DNA of 64,000 nucleotides from Desulfovibrio sp. ZJ369 (GCF_011039085.1 NZ_JAAKEI010000007.1:1-64000), one strand, 5' to 3'. Positions 42,397 through 51,608 are shown, counted from the first letter of the stretch. Numbers and translations: made by a program. Notes: generated by a model from the letters alone, not told the origin.

Positions 42397-43773
42397 ATGT
42401 CCTTTCCCGATACGGCCCCAGCGAGGCCTTCCTCTCTTTCCGGGCCCCGGAACGATCCTGCGGGCGCGTGCCGCCCCATGCCCTCCATCGCCTATGTGCT
42501 TCTTTGGTTCCCCCTCGCCTCCGAGACGTTCATATTCCGCGAAGTCGTCCAGCTGCTGCGCCTGGGGCTCTCCATTCGTGTTTATACCTTATACGGCAAA
42601 GCCCTGAAAGGATGCAGCCGGGAAATGCAGGCTTTTCCCGGCCCGGTGCGGCGCATGGGCGTGCGGGCCTTTTTCAGGCTCTGGGGCGCTTTTTTCCGGG
42701 CACTGCGCCACGATCCCGGCACGGTTCTGCAACTCATGCGCGAGGGCTTTTTCCGGCGCATGCGCAATCTGGAATCCCTGGGCGAGAACCTCTGGTGCTT
42801 CCTGGCCGGTTTTTTGCTGGCCGAGCAATGCCAGGCCGACGGCATCACGCTGATCCACGCCGCCTGGGCCAACGGCCCGGCCACCGCGGCCTGGGTAGCC
42901 TCGCGCCTCACAGGCATTCCCTTTGCCTTTACGGGCCGCGCCGGCGACATTTATCCTCAGGACGGCATTCTGCGCGAAAAATCGCGCGACGCGCTCTTCA
43001 TCCGAACCAACAATCTGGCCAATGTGCGCTGGCTGCAAAGCTTTTGCGCGCCGGATCAGCGCCATAAAGTGCGGCATATCTACAACTGCCTGACGTTCTC
43101 CCAAAGCGGGAAATGCAGGCTCAACATGCAAAAGCCCTACCGCCTGCTGGCCGTGGGCCGTTTTGCCCGCACCAAAGGCTTTCCGGAGTTGCTGACGGCC
43201 ATGGCCCGGCTGCAGCGCGAACAGGTTCCCGTGCGCCTCACCCTGGTGGGCGACGGGCATTGGCGGCGCAAGCTCACCGCCTTGCGCAAACGCCTGCGCC
43301 TGACGGAAGTGGTGGATATGCCGGGTTTCGTGCCCCACGATCAGTTGCGCGGCTTCATGCAAAATCATGACGTGCTGATCGTGCCCAGCGTGGTGCATCG
43401 GAACGGCGATCGCGACGGCATTCCCAATGTGATCATGGAGGCTCTCTCTCACTGCATGCCGGTGGTGGCCACGGACGTTTGCGGCATTTCGGAAGTGATC
43501 AGGGACGGCGAAACCGGCCTGCTTGTGCCGCAACGGGATCCGCGGGCGCTTGCCCTGGCCGTGCGCCGCATTCTGGAAGACAGGGAGCAGGCCCGGCGCA
43601 TGGCCGAAGCCGGGCATGCGCTGGTGCAGCAGATGTTTGACGCCAGGACCAATATCACGGCCTTGCGCGATCTCTACGCCTCGCAAATGCGGCGCTGGCA
43701 GGCCGAACAAGCGGGAGCAACGGCGGAACCCGCCAAAATGGACGCAGTGCCGGCCGCGGAAGAAAGCCCATGA
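42397..43773 (+). CDS. Glycosyltransferase family 4 (first of two paralogues)
   Basis: A 458-residue GT-B retaining glycosyltransferase. The N-terminal acceptor domain begins IAYVLLWFPLASETFIFREV. The C-terminal nucleotide-sugar domain contains LLAVGRFARTKGFPELLTAM, LTLVGDGHWRRKL, PGFVPHDQL and the E-x7-E region NVIMEALSHCMPVVATDVCG. A start at 42397 with GGAG six bases upstream is preferred over a longer open frame. It overlaps the deacetylase gene by 4 bp (ATGA). It resembles the second glycosyltransferase at 44875 along its length. The sugar donor is unknown. Confidence 0.88.
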   Translation: MSFPDTAPARPSSLSGPRNDPAGACRPMPSIAYVLLWFPLASETFIFREVVQLLRLGLSIRVYTLYGKALKGCSREMQAFPGPVRRMGVRAFFRLWGAFFRALRHDPGTVLQLMREGFFRRMRNLESLGENLWCFLAGFLLAEQCQADGITLIHAAWANGPATAAWVASRLTGIPFAFTGRAGDIYPQDGILREKSRDALFIRTNNLANVRWLQSFCAPDQRHKVRHIYNCLTFSQSGKCRLNMQKPYRLLAVGRFARTKGFPELLTAMARLQREQVPVRLTLVGDGHWRRKLTALRKRLRLTEVVDMPGFVPHDQLRGFMQNHDVLIVPSVVHRNGDRDGIPNVIMEALSHCMPVVATDVCGISEVIRDGETGLLVPQRDPRALALAVRRILEDREQARRMAEAGHALVQQMFDARTNITALRDLYASQMRRWQAEQAGATAEPAKMDAVPAAEESP

Positions 43774-44888
43774 GCACTCCCAGGCCTGAACTCCTGCTGG
43801 CCGCCAGCCTGGACGTGGAAGAAGAAGGGCTCTTCGGGGGCCGCTATAGCCGCCGCAGGCCCAGCGTGACCAACACGGCCCGGCTGGCGCAACTGGAGCC
43901 TTTGTGCGCCGAGGGCCTGCGCCCCACGCTTTTTTGCGCGCACAGCGTGCTGACGGATCCGGCCTCATGCGCGACGCTGGCCCGCCTGCGGGACAGATTC
44001 GGCGCGGAAATCGGCGCGCACCTGCACCATTGGAATACCCCGCCGCTCACCTTGGAAAACCCTGCGCGCAGTGACGCCAGGGCCGGCGCCGCCTGTGCCG
44101 TGGCTGCGCCGCCAGATCCGGCGAAAAACGCCGATGTTGCGGACAAGGTGCCTGCCGCGGGCGTGTCGCTGCCGCTCATGGCGGCCAAGCTCGCCCGACT
44201 GTTCAAAGCGGGCCGGGATTTTCAGAGCGCGCCGCTGACCAGCTTCCGCATGGGTCGCTGGGATCTGCACCGCGCGCACTGGCCGCTGCTGGCTCAGGCG
44301 GGGGTGCTGTGCGATGCCTCGGTGCGGCCCCTGCATTGCGCGGCGCGGCCCCTGCAGGGGCCGGATCATTTCGGCGCGCCGTGTGAGCCGTACTGGGTGC
44401 CCACAGGGGGGAAAAATATTTTTGAAGTGCCGCTGACCGTCACGCCGCTTGTCCGCCCCTTACCGCCCCTGTTGCGGGCCATGCCGGGCAAGGCGGGATC
44501 GGCGGCGCGGGCGGGCCTGAAAACATGGGGAGCTCTGGCCTTGTTGCCGGTCTATCATCCCTTGTGGGCCATGCAGGCCGTGACCCGGCTCTTTGTGGCC
44601 CGCGGCGGCCGCGTGCTTTCGCTGACCTGGCATTCCTCGGAGATGATGCCCGGCGGCGCGCCGCATATCCCCGATGAAGCCGCCGTAACACGGCTGCTGA
44701 CGAAAATCCGGGCCTGGATGACATGGTTGCGCGGCCGCTGGCCTGTGCGCAGCCTGAGCATGCAGGAGCTGCGGCTCGAACTGGGCCCCGGGGCCGCCTG
44801 TCCGCAATCTGAAAAACCCTGCGACTGGACCATCGACACAAAAACAAGGGAAGCGCAAATACAGGAGAATCCGCATGACAGAGCGTAG
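43770..44888 (+). CDS. Polysaccharide deacetylase-like protein
   Basis: A 372-residue NodB-fold protein likely to remove N-acetyl groups from a sugar, or a relative. The catalytic-base strand is AASLDVEEEGLFGG, the metal-histidine segment GAEIGAHLHHWNTPPL, then SFRMGRWDLH and the closing LSLTWHSSEMMPGG. A low-complexity alanine-rich insertion lies around residues 105-130. The pattern is like deacetylases of exopolysaccharide loci. It overlaps both flanking glycosyltransferase genes (4 and 14 bp), indicating a coupled operon. Confidence 0.75.
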   Translation: MSTPRPELLLAASLDVEEEGLFGGRYSRRRPSVTNTARLAQLEPLCAEGLRPTLFCAHSVLTDPASCATLARLRDRFGAEIGAHLHHWNTPPLTLENPARSDARAGAACAVAAPPDPAKNADVADKVPAAGVSLPLMAAKLARLFKAGRDFQSAPLTSFRMGRWDLHRAHWPLLAQAGVLCDASVRPLHCAARPLQGPDHFGAPCEPYWVPTGGKNIFEVPLTVTPLVRPLPPLLRAMPGKAGSAARAGLKTWGALALLPVYHPLWAMQAVTRLFVARGGRVLSLTWHSSEMMPGGAPHIPDEAAVTRLLTKIRAWMTWLRGRWPVRSLSMQELRLELGPGAACPQSEKPCDWTIDTKTREAQIQENPHDRA

Positions 44889-46191
44889 CGTCCCGGCTGC
44901 TTCCACGCCGCTGCCTCCGGGCCTGCCGCATGTGGCCTATGTGCTTTTATGGTACCCGCTGTTCACGCAACCCTTTATCTTCCGCGAGGTCGAAGGCCTC
45001 AAGGCGCGACTGCCCCTGACCGTCTACAGCCTCTATGCCCGCAATTTGCGCCACTGCTCCACGGAAATGCGCGCTGCCGCGCCCGCGGTGCGCGCATTCG
45101 GCAGCAAAGCCTGGCCCCGTTTCACCCTGGAGCTGCTGCGCCAGTTGCTGACCCATCCTGTACGGCTGGGCAGGCTTTTTCGGCGCTGCATGGTGCGGCG
45201 CTGGCGCAGCCTGGAAACCTTCGGCGAAAATCTCTGGGCCTTTTCTGCGGGCGTCTACCTGGGCCGCCTGTGCCGGGAGGACGGCATCGACATGATCCAT
45301 GCCCCGTGGCCGCGCGGCACGGCCACTGCCGCCTGGGTGGCCGCAAGCATCGCGGGCATCCCCTTTTCCACGTCGGCGCGCGGCGACAACCTGGAGCCCG
45401 CGGACCCGGATCTGGGCGACAAACTCCGCGCGGCCCTGTTTGTGCGCGCCAACAACGCCGCGGATCAGGCCCGTATTGAGCACTTTGATCAGGGGCAGGC
45501 AAAAAACAAAACCTATCTTGTTTACAACAGCCTGACGCTGCCCCCGCCGCCTTCCCCTGATAACGAGACCCTGCTGCAACGCCGCCCGGTGCGCCTGCTG
45601 GCTGTGGGGCGCTTTGACGTGACCAAGGGCTTTGACGTCTTGCTCAAGGCCTGCGCCATACTGCGGGAGCGCGGCCTGGACTTCACCCTGACGCTGGCCG
45701 GAGGCGGCGGCACAGCCATGGGCCTCGGTCCGCTGGAAGCCGCTCTGCTCAAGCTGCGCAAGGATCTCGGACTGGAAGAGCGCGTCCGGATGCCCGGACT
45801 TGTTTCGCACAATGAATTGCCGCGCATGCTGCAAGAGCACGATATTTTTGTGGCGCCCTGCGTGGTGCACGCTTCCGGCCGTCGCGACGGCATCCCCAAT
45901 ACCGTGATTGAAGCCCTGGCCTATGGCCTGCCGGTTGTCAGCACCACGGTCAACGCCTTGCCCGAAGTGGTGCGCGACGGCCGGACGGGCCTGACCGTGC
46001 CGCCCAATGATCCCTCGGCTCTGGCCGATGCCGTCATCCGGCTCGCGGAGCATCCCGGCGAGGCGCGCGTCATGGGGCGCAACGGCCATTGTCTGGCCTC
46101 GGAAATGTTCGATCACCAGACCAACAACCAGCGGCTGGCCGAACTCTTCATCAGCCAGTACGCCCGCTGGAGAAAATCATGTGCGGCATAG
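44875..46191 (+). CDS. Glycosyltransferase family 4 (second paralogue)
   Basis: A 438-residue GT-B enzyme with the same architecture as the gene at 42397: VAYVLLWYPLFTQPFIFREVEGL at the N-terminus, then RLLAVGRFDVTKGFDVLL, PGLVSHNELPRML and NTVIEALAYGLPVVSTTVNALPEVV. It differs in the donor-site loop (AGGGGTAMGLG), so it may use another sugar. It overlaps the deacetylase upstream by 14 bp and the amidotransferase downstream by 13 bp. Confidence 0.88.
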   Translation: MTERSVPAASTPLPPGLPHVAYVLLWYPLFTQPFIFREVEGLKARLPLTVYSLYARNLRHCSTEMRAAAPAVRAFGSKAWPRFTLELLRQLLTHPVRLGRLFRRCMVRRWRSLETFGENLWAFSAGVYLGRLCREDGIDMIHAPWPRGTATAAWVAASIAGIPFSTSARGDNLEPADPDLGDKLRAALFVRANNAADQARIEHFDQGQAKNKTYLVYNSLTLPPPPSPDNETLLQRRPVRLLAVGRFDVTKGFDVLLKACAILRERGLDFTLTLAGGGGTAMGLGPLEAALLKLRKDLGLEERVRMPGLVSHNELPRMLQEHDIFVAPCVVHASGRRDGIPNTVIEALAYGLPVVSTTVNALPEVVRDGRTGLTVPPNDPSALADAVIRLAEHPGEARVMGRNGHCLASEMFDHQTNNQRLAELFISQYARWRKSCAA

Positions 46192-48107
46192 CGGGCATCT
46201 GCCGTCTGGACGGGGAGGCGCTGCCCCCGCAGGCCGGCGCATGGGTCAGGGCCATGACCGATTGCCTGACGCACCGGGGCCCGGACGGCGAAGGGCTGTG
46301 GCAGGCCGGCGCGGTCTGCCTTGGGCACCGGCGTCTTTCGATCATTGATCTGGCGGGCGGAGCCCAGCCCATGCAGGATGCCGATAATACCCTGAGCGTG
46401 ACCTACAACGGCGAAATCTACAATTTCGCCGAACTCAGGGCCGAGCTTCAGAAACTGGGCGCGCGTTTCCGCACGGGCTCCGACACGGAAATCATTCTGG
46501 AAGGCTATCGCATCTGGGGGCCGGAGTGCCTGACGCGCTTTGACGGCATGTTCGCCTTTGCCCTCTGGGATGCGCGGCGTCGGCGTCTGTTCTGCGCGCG
46601 CGACCGCTTCGGCAAAAAACCTTTTTTTTACAGCCTGCAACACGGCCGCCTGCACTTCGCCTCCGAGCTCACGGCCTTGCGCCGCGTGCCGGAACTGACC
46701 TTCAGCGTGGATCCGCAGGCCGTGATGCGCTATCTGGCATATGAGTATGTGCCCACCCCCAACACGATGTACAGCGAGGTTCAAAGCCTGCCGCCCGCGC
46801 ATCTGCTCCTGCTGGAAAAAGGACAGGTTCGCCTGGAACGCTATTGGGACATGCCCGTGCCGGACGAAAGCGACCCCAGAGACGAGCGGGAGCTCTGTGA
46901 GGAACTGAACAGGCTGCTTTCCAGATCTGTGCAACGGCGGATGATCAGCGACGTGCCTCTGGGGGTTTTTCTGTCCGGCGGCATTGATTCCTCCATTGTG
47001 GCCGGGCTCATGGCCCGGCAGTCCGCCACGCCCGTCAAGACCTTTTCCATCGGCTTCACCGAGGCGAGCTACGATGAATCCCGCTTTGCGCGCCTTGCGG
47101 CAAAAGCCTTCGGCACGGATCACCACGAGCGCGTGCTTTCGGCCGGGGAATGCGCGGATGAGCTGCCCGGCATTGTCAGCCGCATGGACGTGCCCATGGC
47201 CGACGCCTCGGTGGCCCCCACCTGGCTGCTTTCGGGCGTGGCCCGCGAGCACGTCACCGTTGCCCTGGGCGGGGACGGCGCGGACGAGCTCTGGGCCGGG
47301 TACGAGCATTACATCGCTTTCAAGACGGCTGAATGGTACAACGCCCTGCCCGCCTTGGCCCGGCGCGGGATCATCGAACCCCTGGCCCGGCATCTGCCCG
47401 CATCGGCCGGATACATTAATCCGCGCCTGGCCGTGGCCACCTTTTTGCGGGGGGCTCACGCTCCGGCCTGGCAGCGGGTGCAAACCATGCTCACGGCCTT
47501 TACCCCGGAGATGCAGCGTGACATCCTTGCGCCGGAATGGCTTGCGGCCGCGGCTGAAGGCGCGGATTTTCTCCGGTCCGAGCGCCTTTTTGCCCCCACC
47601 CGGAAGCAATACGAGCACTGGCAGCCGGAAAGCGCCGCGTCCCCGCTGGCCCGCGCCTTCCACGTCTATGTGCGCCAATTCATGCTGGACGACATTCTGG
47701 TCAAGGTGGATCGCTGCTCCATGCTGCATTCTCTGGAAGTGCGCGCCCCCTTTCTGGACAAGGACGTGGCGGAATTTGTCGCGCGCCTGCCGCTGCGCTG
47801 CAAGTTGCGGGGATTCAAACGCAAATGGCTGCTCAAAAAGGCTTTTGCCGATCTCTTGCCGCCGGGGATCCTGCACCGCAACAAACGCGGCTTTCAGATT
47901 CCCGTGGCTCAATGGCTGCGCGGCCGCCTGCGCCCGCTCATGGAAGATCTGCTCAGCGCCGAACATCTGCGCAGGCAGGGCATCTTTCATCCTCAAGCCG
48001 TGCGCGCGCTCATGGACGCGCATATCTCAGGCCGGGCGGATCTGCGCAAGCCGCTGTGGACATTGCTGGTTTTTCAGCTCTGGCAGCAGGCAAGAAAGAA
48101 TGCCTGA
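46179..48107 (+). CDS. asnB: Asparagine synthetase B-type glutamine amidotransferase
   Basis: A 642-residue protein with an N-terminal class II glutaminase (nucleophile Cys2 in MCGIAGI; RRLSIIDLAGGAQPM, YNGEIYNF) and a C-terminal ATP-pyrophosphatase synthetase domain (LSGGIDSSIVAGLMA, ALGGDGADELWAGYEHY). Both active sites are intact. The start at 46179 is fixed by the need for Cys2. In exopolysaccharide and exosortase loci, proteins of this type amidate sugar carboxylates instead of making asparagine. Overlap with the glycosyltransferase gene favours that role here. It is the last gene of the plus-strand operon. Confidence 0.9.
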   Translation: MCGIAGICRLDGEALPPQAGAWVRAMTDCLTHRGPDGEGLWQAGAVCLGHRRLSIIDLAGGAQPMQDADNTLSVTYNGEIYNFAELRAELQKLGARFRTGSDTEIILEGYRIWGPECLTRFDGMFAFALWDARRRRLFCARDRFGKKPFFYSLQHGRLHFASELTALRRVPELTFSVDPQAVMRYLAYEYVPTPNTMYSEVQSLPPAHLLLLEKGQVRLERYWDMPVPDESDPRDERELCEELNRLLSRSVQRRMISDVPLGVFLSGGIDSSIVAGLMARQSATPVKTFSIGFTEASYDESRFARLAAKAFGTDHHERVLSAGECADELPGIVSRMDVPMADASVAPTWLLSGVAREHVTVALGGDGADELWAGYEHYIAFKTAEWYNALPALARRGIIEPLARHLPASAGYINPRLAVATFLRGAHAPAWQRVQTMLTAFTPEMQRDILAPEWLAAAAEGADFLRSERLFAPTRKQYEHWQPESAASPLARAFHVYVRQFMLDDILVKVDRCSMLHSLEVRAPFLDKDVAEFVARLPLRCKLRGFKRKWLLKKAFADLLPPGILHRNKRGFQIPVAQWLRGRLRPLMEDLLSAEHLRRQGIFHPQAVRALMDAHISGRADLRKPLWTLLVFQLWQQARKNA

Positions 48108-48257
48108 CGCCCTGCACTCCGGGATCGCAGCACTCCCGCCATGCGGATTTTCCGAAAATCCGCAGCGGCTCTTGCGAGCAGAGGCCTTATGCTTATATCT
48201 TGCAATTGACACAGCGCAAAAAACATCTCACAGCGTGCTGAAGACAAGGAGATTCTC

Positions 48258-49115
48258 ATGACCAGCCAGATAAAAACCGTTTTGCTGCTGGCTCTGCTTT
48301 CCGGGCTCATCATCGTGCTGGGCGGCATGTTGGGCGGCCGCGCCGGCGTGATCATCGCCTTTGGCCTGGCCCTGGTAATGAATGTGGGCAGCTACTGGTA
48401 TTCGGACAAGCTTGTGCTGTCCATGTACCATGCCAGAGAGCTGGCCCCGGAGGAAGCGCCCTATCTGCATCAGATCGTGGAAGAGCTGGCGCGCAATGCG
48501 GGCATCCCCAAGCCGCGCGTCTGCGTGGTGCCTGAAGAAGCCCCCAATGCCTTTGCCACGGGCCGCGACCCGCAACACGCCGTGGTGGCCGTGACCGAGG
48601 GGCTGATGCGTCTGCTCTCTCCCCAGGAGCTTCGCGGCGTGGTCGCCCATGAAGTCGGCCATATTGTGAACCGCGACATTTTGATCCAGACTGTGGCCGC
48701 AGTGCTGGCCTCGGCTGTTATAACCCTGGCCAATATTTTTCAGTTCACCGCCATTTTCGGCGGCAACCGCGACGGCGAGGGCGGCGGCAATCCCATCGGC
48801 GCTCTGGTTCTGGCCCTGCTGGCGCCCATTGCCGCGGGCCTGATTCAGATGGCCATTTCGCGCTCGCGCGAGTATCTGGCCGACGACACGGGCGCGGAAC
48901 TCTGCGGCCAGCCTCTGGCCCTGGCCGGAGCTTTGGCCAGGCTGGGCGAGGCCAGCGGACGCATTTCCATGCAGAAGGGCAACCCCACCACCGCGGACAT
49001 GTTCATTGTGGCTCCCATGTTCAGTATGGGCGGCAGCATGGCTAACCTGTTCAGCACGCATCCGCCCCTGGAAGAACGCATCCAGCGGCTTCAGGCCATG
49101 GCAGCCCGGCGCTGA
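48258..49115 (+). CDS. htpX: Membrane zinc metalloprotease HtpX
   Basis: A 285-residue inner-membrane protease for misfolded membrane proteins. Two N-terminal helices (about 6-24 and 30-50) are followed by the zinc motif HEVGH and the third ligand in EYLADDTGAELCG; a hydrophobic hairpin lies between them. The C-terminal FSTHPPLEERIQRLQ is the family hallmark. AAGGAG precedes the ATG. It is a single-gene unit. Confidence 0.95.
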   Translation: MTSQIKTVLLLALLSGLIIVLGGMLGGRAGVIIAFGLALVMNVGSYWYSDKLVLSMYHARELAPEEAPYLHQIVEELARNAGIPKPRVCVVPEEAPNAFATGRDPQHAVVAVTEGLMRLLSPQELRGVVAHEVGHIVNRDILIQTVAAVLASAVITLANIFQFTAIFGGNRDGEGGGNPIGALVLALLAPIAAGLIQMAISRSREYLADDTGAELCGQPLALAGALARLGEASGRISMQKGNPTTADMFIVAPMFSMGGSMANLFSTHPPLEERIQRLQAMAARR

Positions 49116-49120
49116 GCTTC

Positions 49121-49241
49121 AGAGCAGCGTACCCTGGAGCAGATTACCTTTGACTTTTTATGAAAGTCAAAGGTGGCCGCTTTCGCGTCAGCAGAGCATT
49201 TGTTGATTGAAAATGGATATTTTCAATCAAAAATGTTCTGG
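49121..49241. repeat. Mosaic palindromic repeat, copy 11
   Basis: A recombined copy: AGAGCAG...CCTTTGACTTTTTATGAA with its AAAGTCAAAG arm is joined directly to GGCCGCTTTCGCGTCAGCAG, skipping the CATTCAGG stem, and then to a TTGATTGAAAATGG hairpin. It begins five bases after the htpX stop. Confidence 0.85.
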
Positions 49242-49372
49242 AATCGCTGCGCTTTTTCAACGGCTCCATCCAAAAAAGCTGCTTGTGCCTGCTGTCGTCA
49301 GCAGCAAGGCGGCGTTTGAGCATGTGACAGTCGCCATGCTCTCAAGACACGGGCCGGGCCCGAGGAGTGAAG

Positions 49373-49765
49373 ATGAAAGCACGTTTGCTGTCCGGGATCC
49401 TGCTTGCAGCGCTGCTTGCGGCGTGCGGCGGGAAAAAGGCTGTGCAAGCCGACGCGGCGGCGGCCGTGGCCGCGCCCTGCCCCTTTGTCTATGTGTACGC
49501 GCCGGGCAACTACATTATTGATATTGCCGGCGGTTCGGAAGTGGTGCTTGACCCGGCCGCCCAGGAATTCGAGTTGTTCTGCTCGCCGGGAGAGGCCCGC
49601 GCAGCCCTCAAAGCAGCAGTGGCCGTGGGCAGTCTCCCTGCCGGAGACTGGCGCGTCTACCGCCTCGACGGCGGCCTGGACGATCTGGCCCAGAAATCCG
49701 CGGCGAACCGCTATACGCTCAAGCGCATGGCGCAGGTGGTGGATTGGGTGACGGAAAACAGTTAG
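49373..49765 (+). CDS. Small lipoprotein of unknown function
   Basis: A 130-residue predicted lipoprotein with lipobox LLAAC (cysteine at residue 18). The mature part is short, with CPFVYVYAPGNYIIDIAGG and FCSPGEARAALKAAVAVG, and no recognised domain. GAGGAG lies five bases before the ATG. The TAG stop is the first triplet of a TAGAGCATTTTC repeat. Confidence 0.75.
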   Translation: MKARLLSGILLAALLAACGGKKAVQADAAAAVAAPCPFVYVYAPGNYIIDIAGGSEVVLDPAAQEFELFCSPGEARAALKAAVAVGSLPAGDWRVYRLDGGLDDLAQKSAANRYTLKRMAQVVDWVTENS

Positions 49766-49903
49766 AGCATTTTCTCTTTGAAAATGCTCTGCTGACGCGA
49801 AAGCGGCAGCCGCCGCAACGCGGCGTACATTCAGGCGAAAACCGCGTTTTTCGCCTGAATGCCACCTTTGACTTTCATAAAAAGTCAAAGGTAATCTGCT
49901 CTA
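49763..49903. repeat. Mosaic palindromic repeat, copy 12 (inverted composite)
   Basis: The same long composite as at 3665-3810 and 5371-5516 but in the opposite orientation: the TAGAGCATTTTC hairpin first, then GCGGCAGCCGCCGCAACGCG, the CATTCAGGCGAAAA stem and the CTTTGACTTT stem, ending CTGCTCTA. It starts at the stop codon of the lipoprotein gene. Confidence 0.9.
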
Positions 49904-49969
49904 GGGTCAGCCCTGTGGCTGTCCCCTTGGCATCTTGCCTTCATGTGCAGGCAATGGCATACTTGCAGA

Positions 49970-50638
49970 ATGAATAACTTTCATGCCGTATGCCCCGACG
50001 GCCGCGAGCCTGCCTGTCGCCCTTTCGCCCGGCTGCCGGAGCCTCGCGCGCTGGGGCTGGGCCTTGCCTCTTCCGCGCCCGTGCCTGGTGATCAGGCCTG
50101 TTTTGCCTTATGGAAAAAATACGCCATGCTGCCCAATATTCAGCGCCATTCGCTGCTGGTGGCCCGGATAGCCACGGAACTGGCGCGCCGCGCCGCGGAA
50201 AAGGGTTTTGCGGTCAATGTCTCCCAGGTACGCGCCAGCGCGTTGCTGCACGATATCGCCAAGTCCTATTGCGTGCGTCACGGCGGCAGCCATGCGCAAT
50301 TGGGGGGCGGCTGGGTTGTGGCGGAAACGCGCAATTACGCTGTGGCCCAGGGAGTAATGCTGCATGTGCACTGGCCCTGGCCGCTTCCTGAGGGCGCAGG
50401 CATCTGCGCGCTGCCGTTTTTCGTGATCTATGCCGACAAACGGGTCCGGCACGACAGTTGCGTTTCGCTGGCCGAGCGCTATGAGGATTTGCTTGAGCGT
50501 TACGGGCACAGCGAAGCGGCGCGGCAAGGCATTCGGGCTTCCTATGAGCAAGGCAGGAACATTGAGCGCGCCTTGTCGGCGCAGTTAGGATGGGCGTTGC
50601 ATGAAGATTCTTTTGATTGCGGGCGGCTGGTCCAGTGA
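49970..50638 (+). CDS. HD-domain phosphohydrolase
   Basis: A 222-residue HD-superfamily protein. Metal ligands: the histidine in IQRHSLLVARIATELA, the doublet in ALLHDIAKSYCVRHGG, and further histidines in HVHWP; YADKRVRHDSCVSL is the distal segment. It could hydrolyse a nucleotide phosphate, as in YqeK-type proteins, but the substrate is unknown. Start is ATG 49970, though an ATG nine codons upstream is also in frame and neither has a strong ribosome-binding site. The 3' end overlaps ddl by 38 bp. Confidence 0.75.
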   Translation: MNNFHAVCPDGREPACRPFARLPEPRALGLGLASSAPVPGDQACFALWKKYAMLPNIQRHSLLVARIATELARRAAEKGFAVNVSQVRASALLHDIAKSYCVRHGGSHAQLGGGWVVAETRNYAVAQGVMLHVHWPWPLPEGAGICALPFFVIYADKRVRHDSCVSLAERYEDLLERYGHSEAARQGIRASYEQGRNIERALSAQLGWALHEDSFDCGRLVQ

Positions 50639-51512
50639 GCGTGAAGTTTCGTTGAACGGCGGCCGCGGCATGGCCGAGGCCCTGCGGGCGCGCGGCCACA
50701 GCGTGACTTTTTTCGATCTGCTGACGGACTTCGGGCAGCTGCTGGACCAGGCGCGGCAGCATGATTTCGCGCTGATCAACCTGCACGGCGCGCCGGGCGA
50801 GGACGGCCTGGTGCAGGCCCTGCTGGAGCGCGTGGGCTGCCCCTATCAGGGCTCCGGCCCGGCGGGTTCTTTTCTGGCCTTGCACAAGGCCGCGGCCAAG
50901 CAGGTGTTTCGTCACGCCGGTCTTCCCACGGCCGATTGGGAATTTCTGCCCGCCCCTCCCCCGCAAGACTGGCAGCCGCGCCTGAGCTATCCCCTGTTCG
51001 TCAAGAGCAATACCGGCGGTTCATCCCTGCGTCTGGGCCGGGCCCGCAACCGGGCCGAGCTTGACGCCGTGCTGGCGGAAATCTTCGCTGCCGGGGAGGA
51101 AGCGCTGATCGAGTCTGAACTCAGCGGCCGCGAGGTCACCTGCGGCATTCTGGGCGAGGAAGCCTTGCCGCCTGTTCTCATTGAGCCGGTGGCCGGGGAT
51201 TTTTTTGACTATGAGAGCAAATATGCCAGGGGCGGCGCGCGGGAGATCTGCCCTGCGCCCCTTTCGCCGGAGCTGACGGCGCAAGTGCAGAAACTGGCCC
51301 TGGCCGCGCACAGGGCCCTGGGCCTCACGGGTTACAGCCGTGCGGATTTCATAGTGGGCAAGGATCAAAGTCTGACCCTGCTGGAGGTCAACACGCTGCC
51401 GGGCATGACAGCCACAAGCCTGGTGCCACAGGAGGCCCAGGTTATCGGCCTGGATTTCGGGCAACTCCTGGAACGGCTCATGGAGCTCGGTCTGCAACGG
51501 CACAAAGGCTGA
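50601..51512 (+). CDS. ddl: D-alanine--D-alanine ligase
   Basis: A 303-residue ATP-grasp ligase that makes the D-Ala-D-Ala dipeptide of peptidoglycan. Motifs: LIAGGWSSEREVSLNGG, LHGAPGEDGLVQALLE, KSNTGGSSLRL (ATP loop), TGYSRADFIV and LLEVNTLPGMTATSLVPQ. Size matches DdlB (about 306). It overlaps the HD gene and stands away from the division/murein cluster where ddlB often lies. Confidence 0.95.
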   Translation: MKILLIAGGWSSEREVSLNGGRGMAEALRARGHSVTFFDLLTDFGQLLDQARQHDFALINLHGAPGEDGLVQALLERVGCPYQGSGPAGSFLALHKAAAKQVFRHAGLPTADWEFLPAPPPQDWQPRLSYPLFVKSNTGGSSLRLGRARNRAELDAVLAEIFAAGEEALIESELSGREVTCGILGEEALPPVLIEPVAGDFFDYESKYARGGAREICPAPLSPELTAQVQKLALAAHRALGLTGYSRADFIVGKDQSLTLLEVNTLPGMTATSLVPQEAQVIGLDFGQLLERLMELGLQRHKG

Positions 51513-51559
51513 ATCATGACGGGGAACGGCGCTCCGCGGCCCGCCGCGCAGCACATGAT

Positions 51560-51608
51560 TAGGGCATTTTTTGATTGAAAATATCCATTTTCAATCAAAG
51601 AATGCCCT
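51560..51608. repeat. Mosaic repeat, copy 13 (single hairpin)
   Basis: TAGGGCATTTTTTGATTGAA with TTTCAATCAAAGAATGCCCT, a nearly perfect hairpin of the TTGATTGAAAAT module with compensating GGGC/GCCC termini. It lies between convergent ddl and the RmlC-like gene and encodes the last residues and TGA stop of the latter. Confidence 0.9.
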
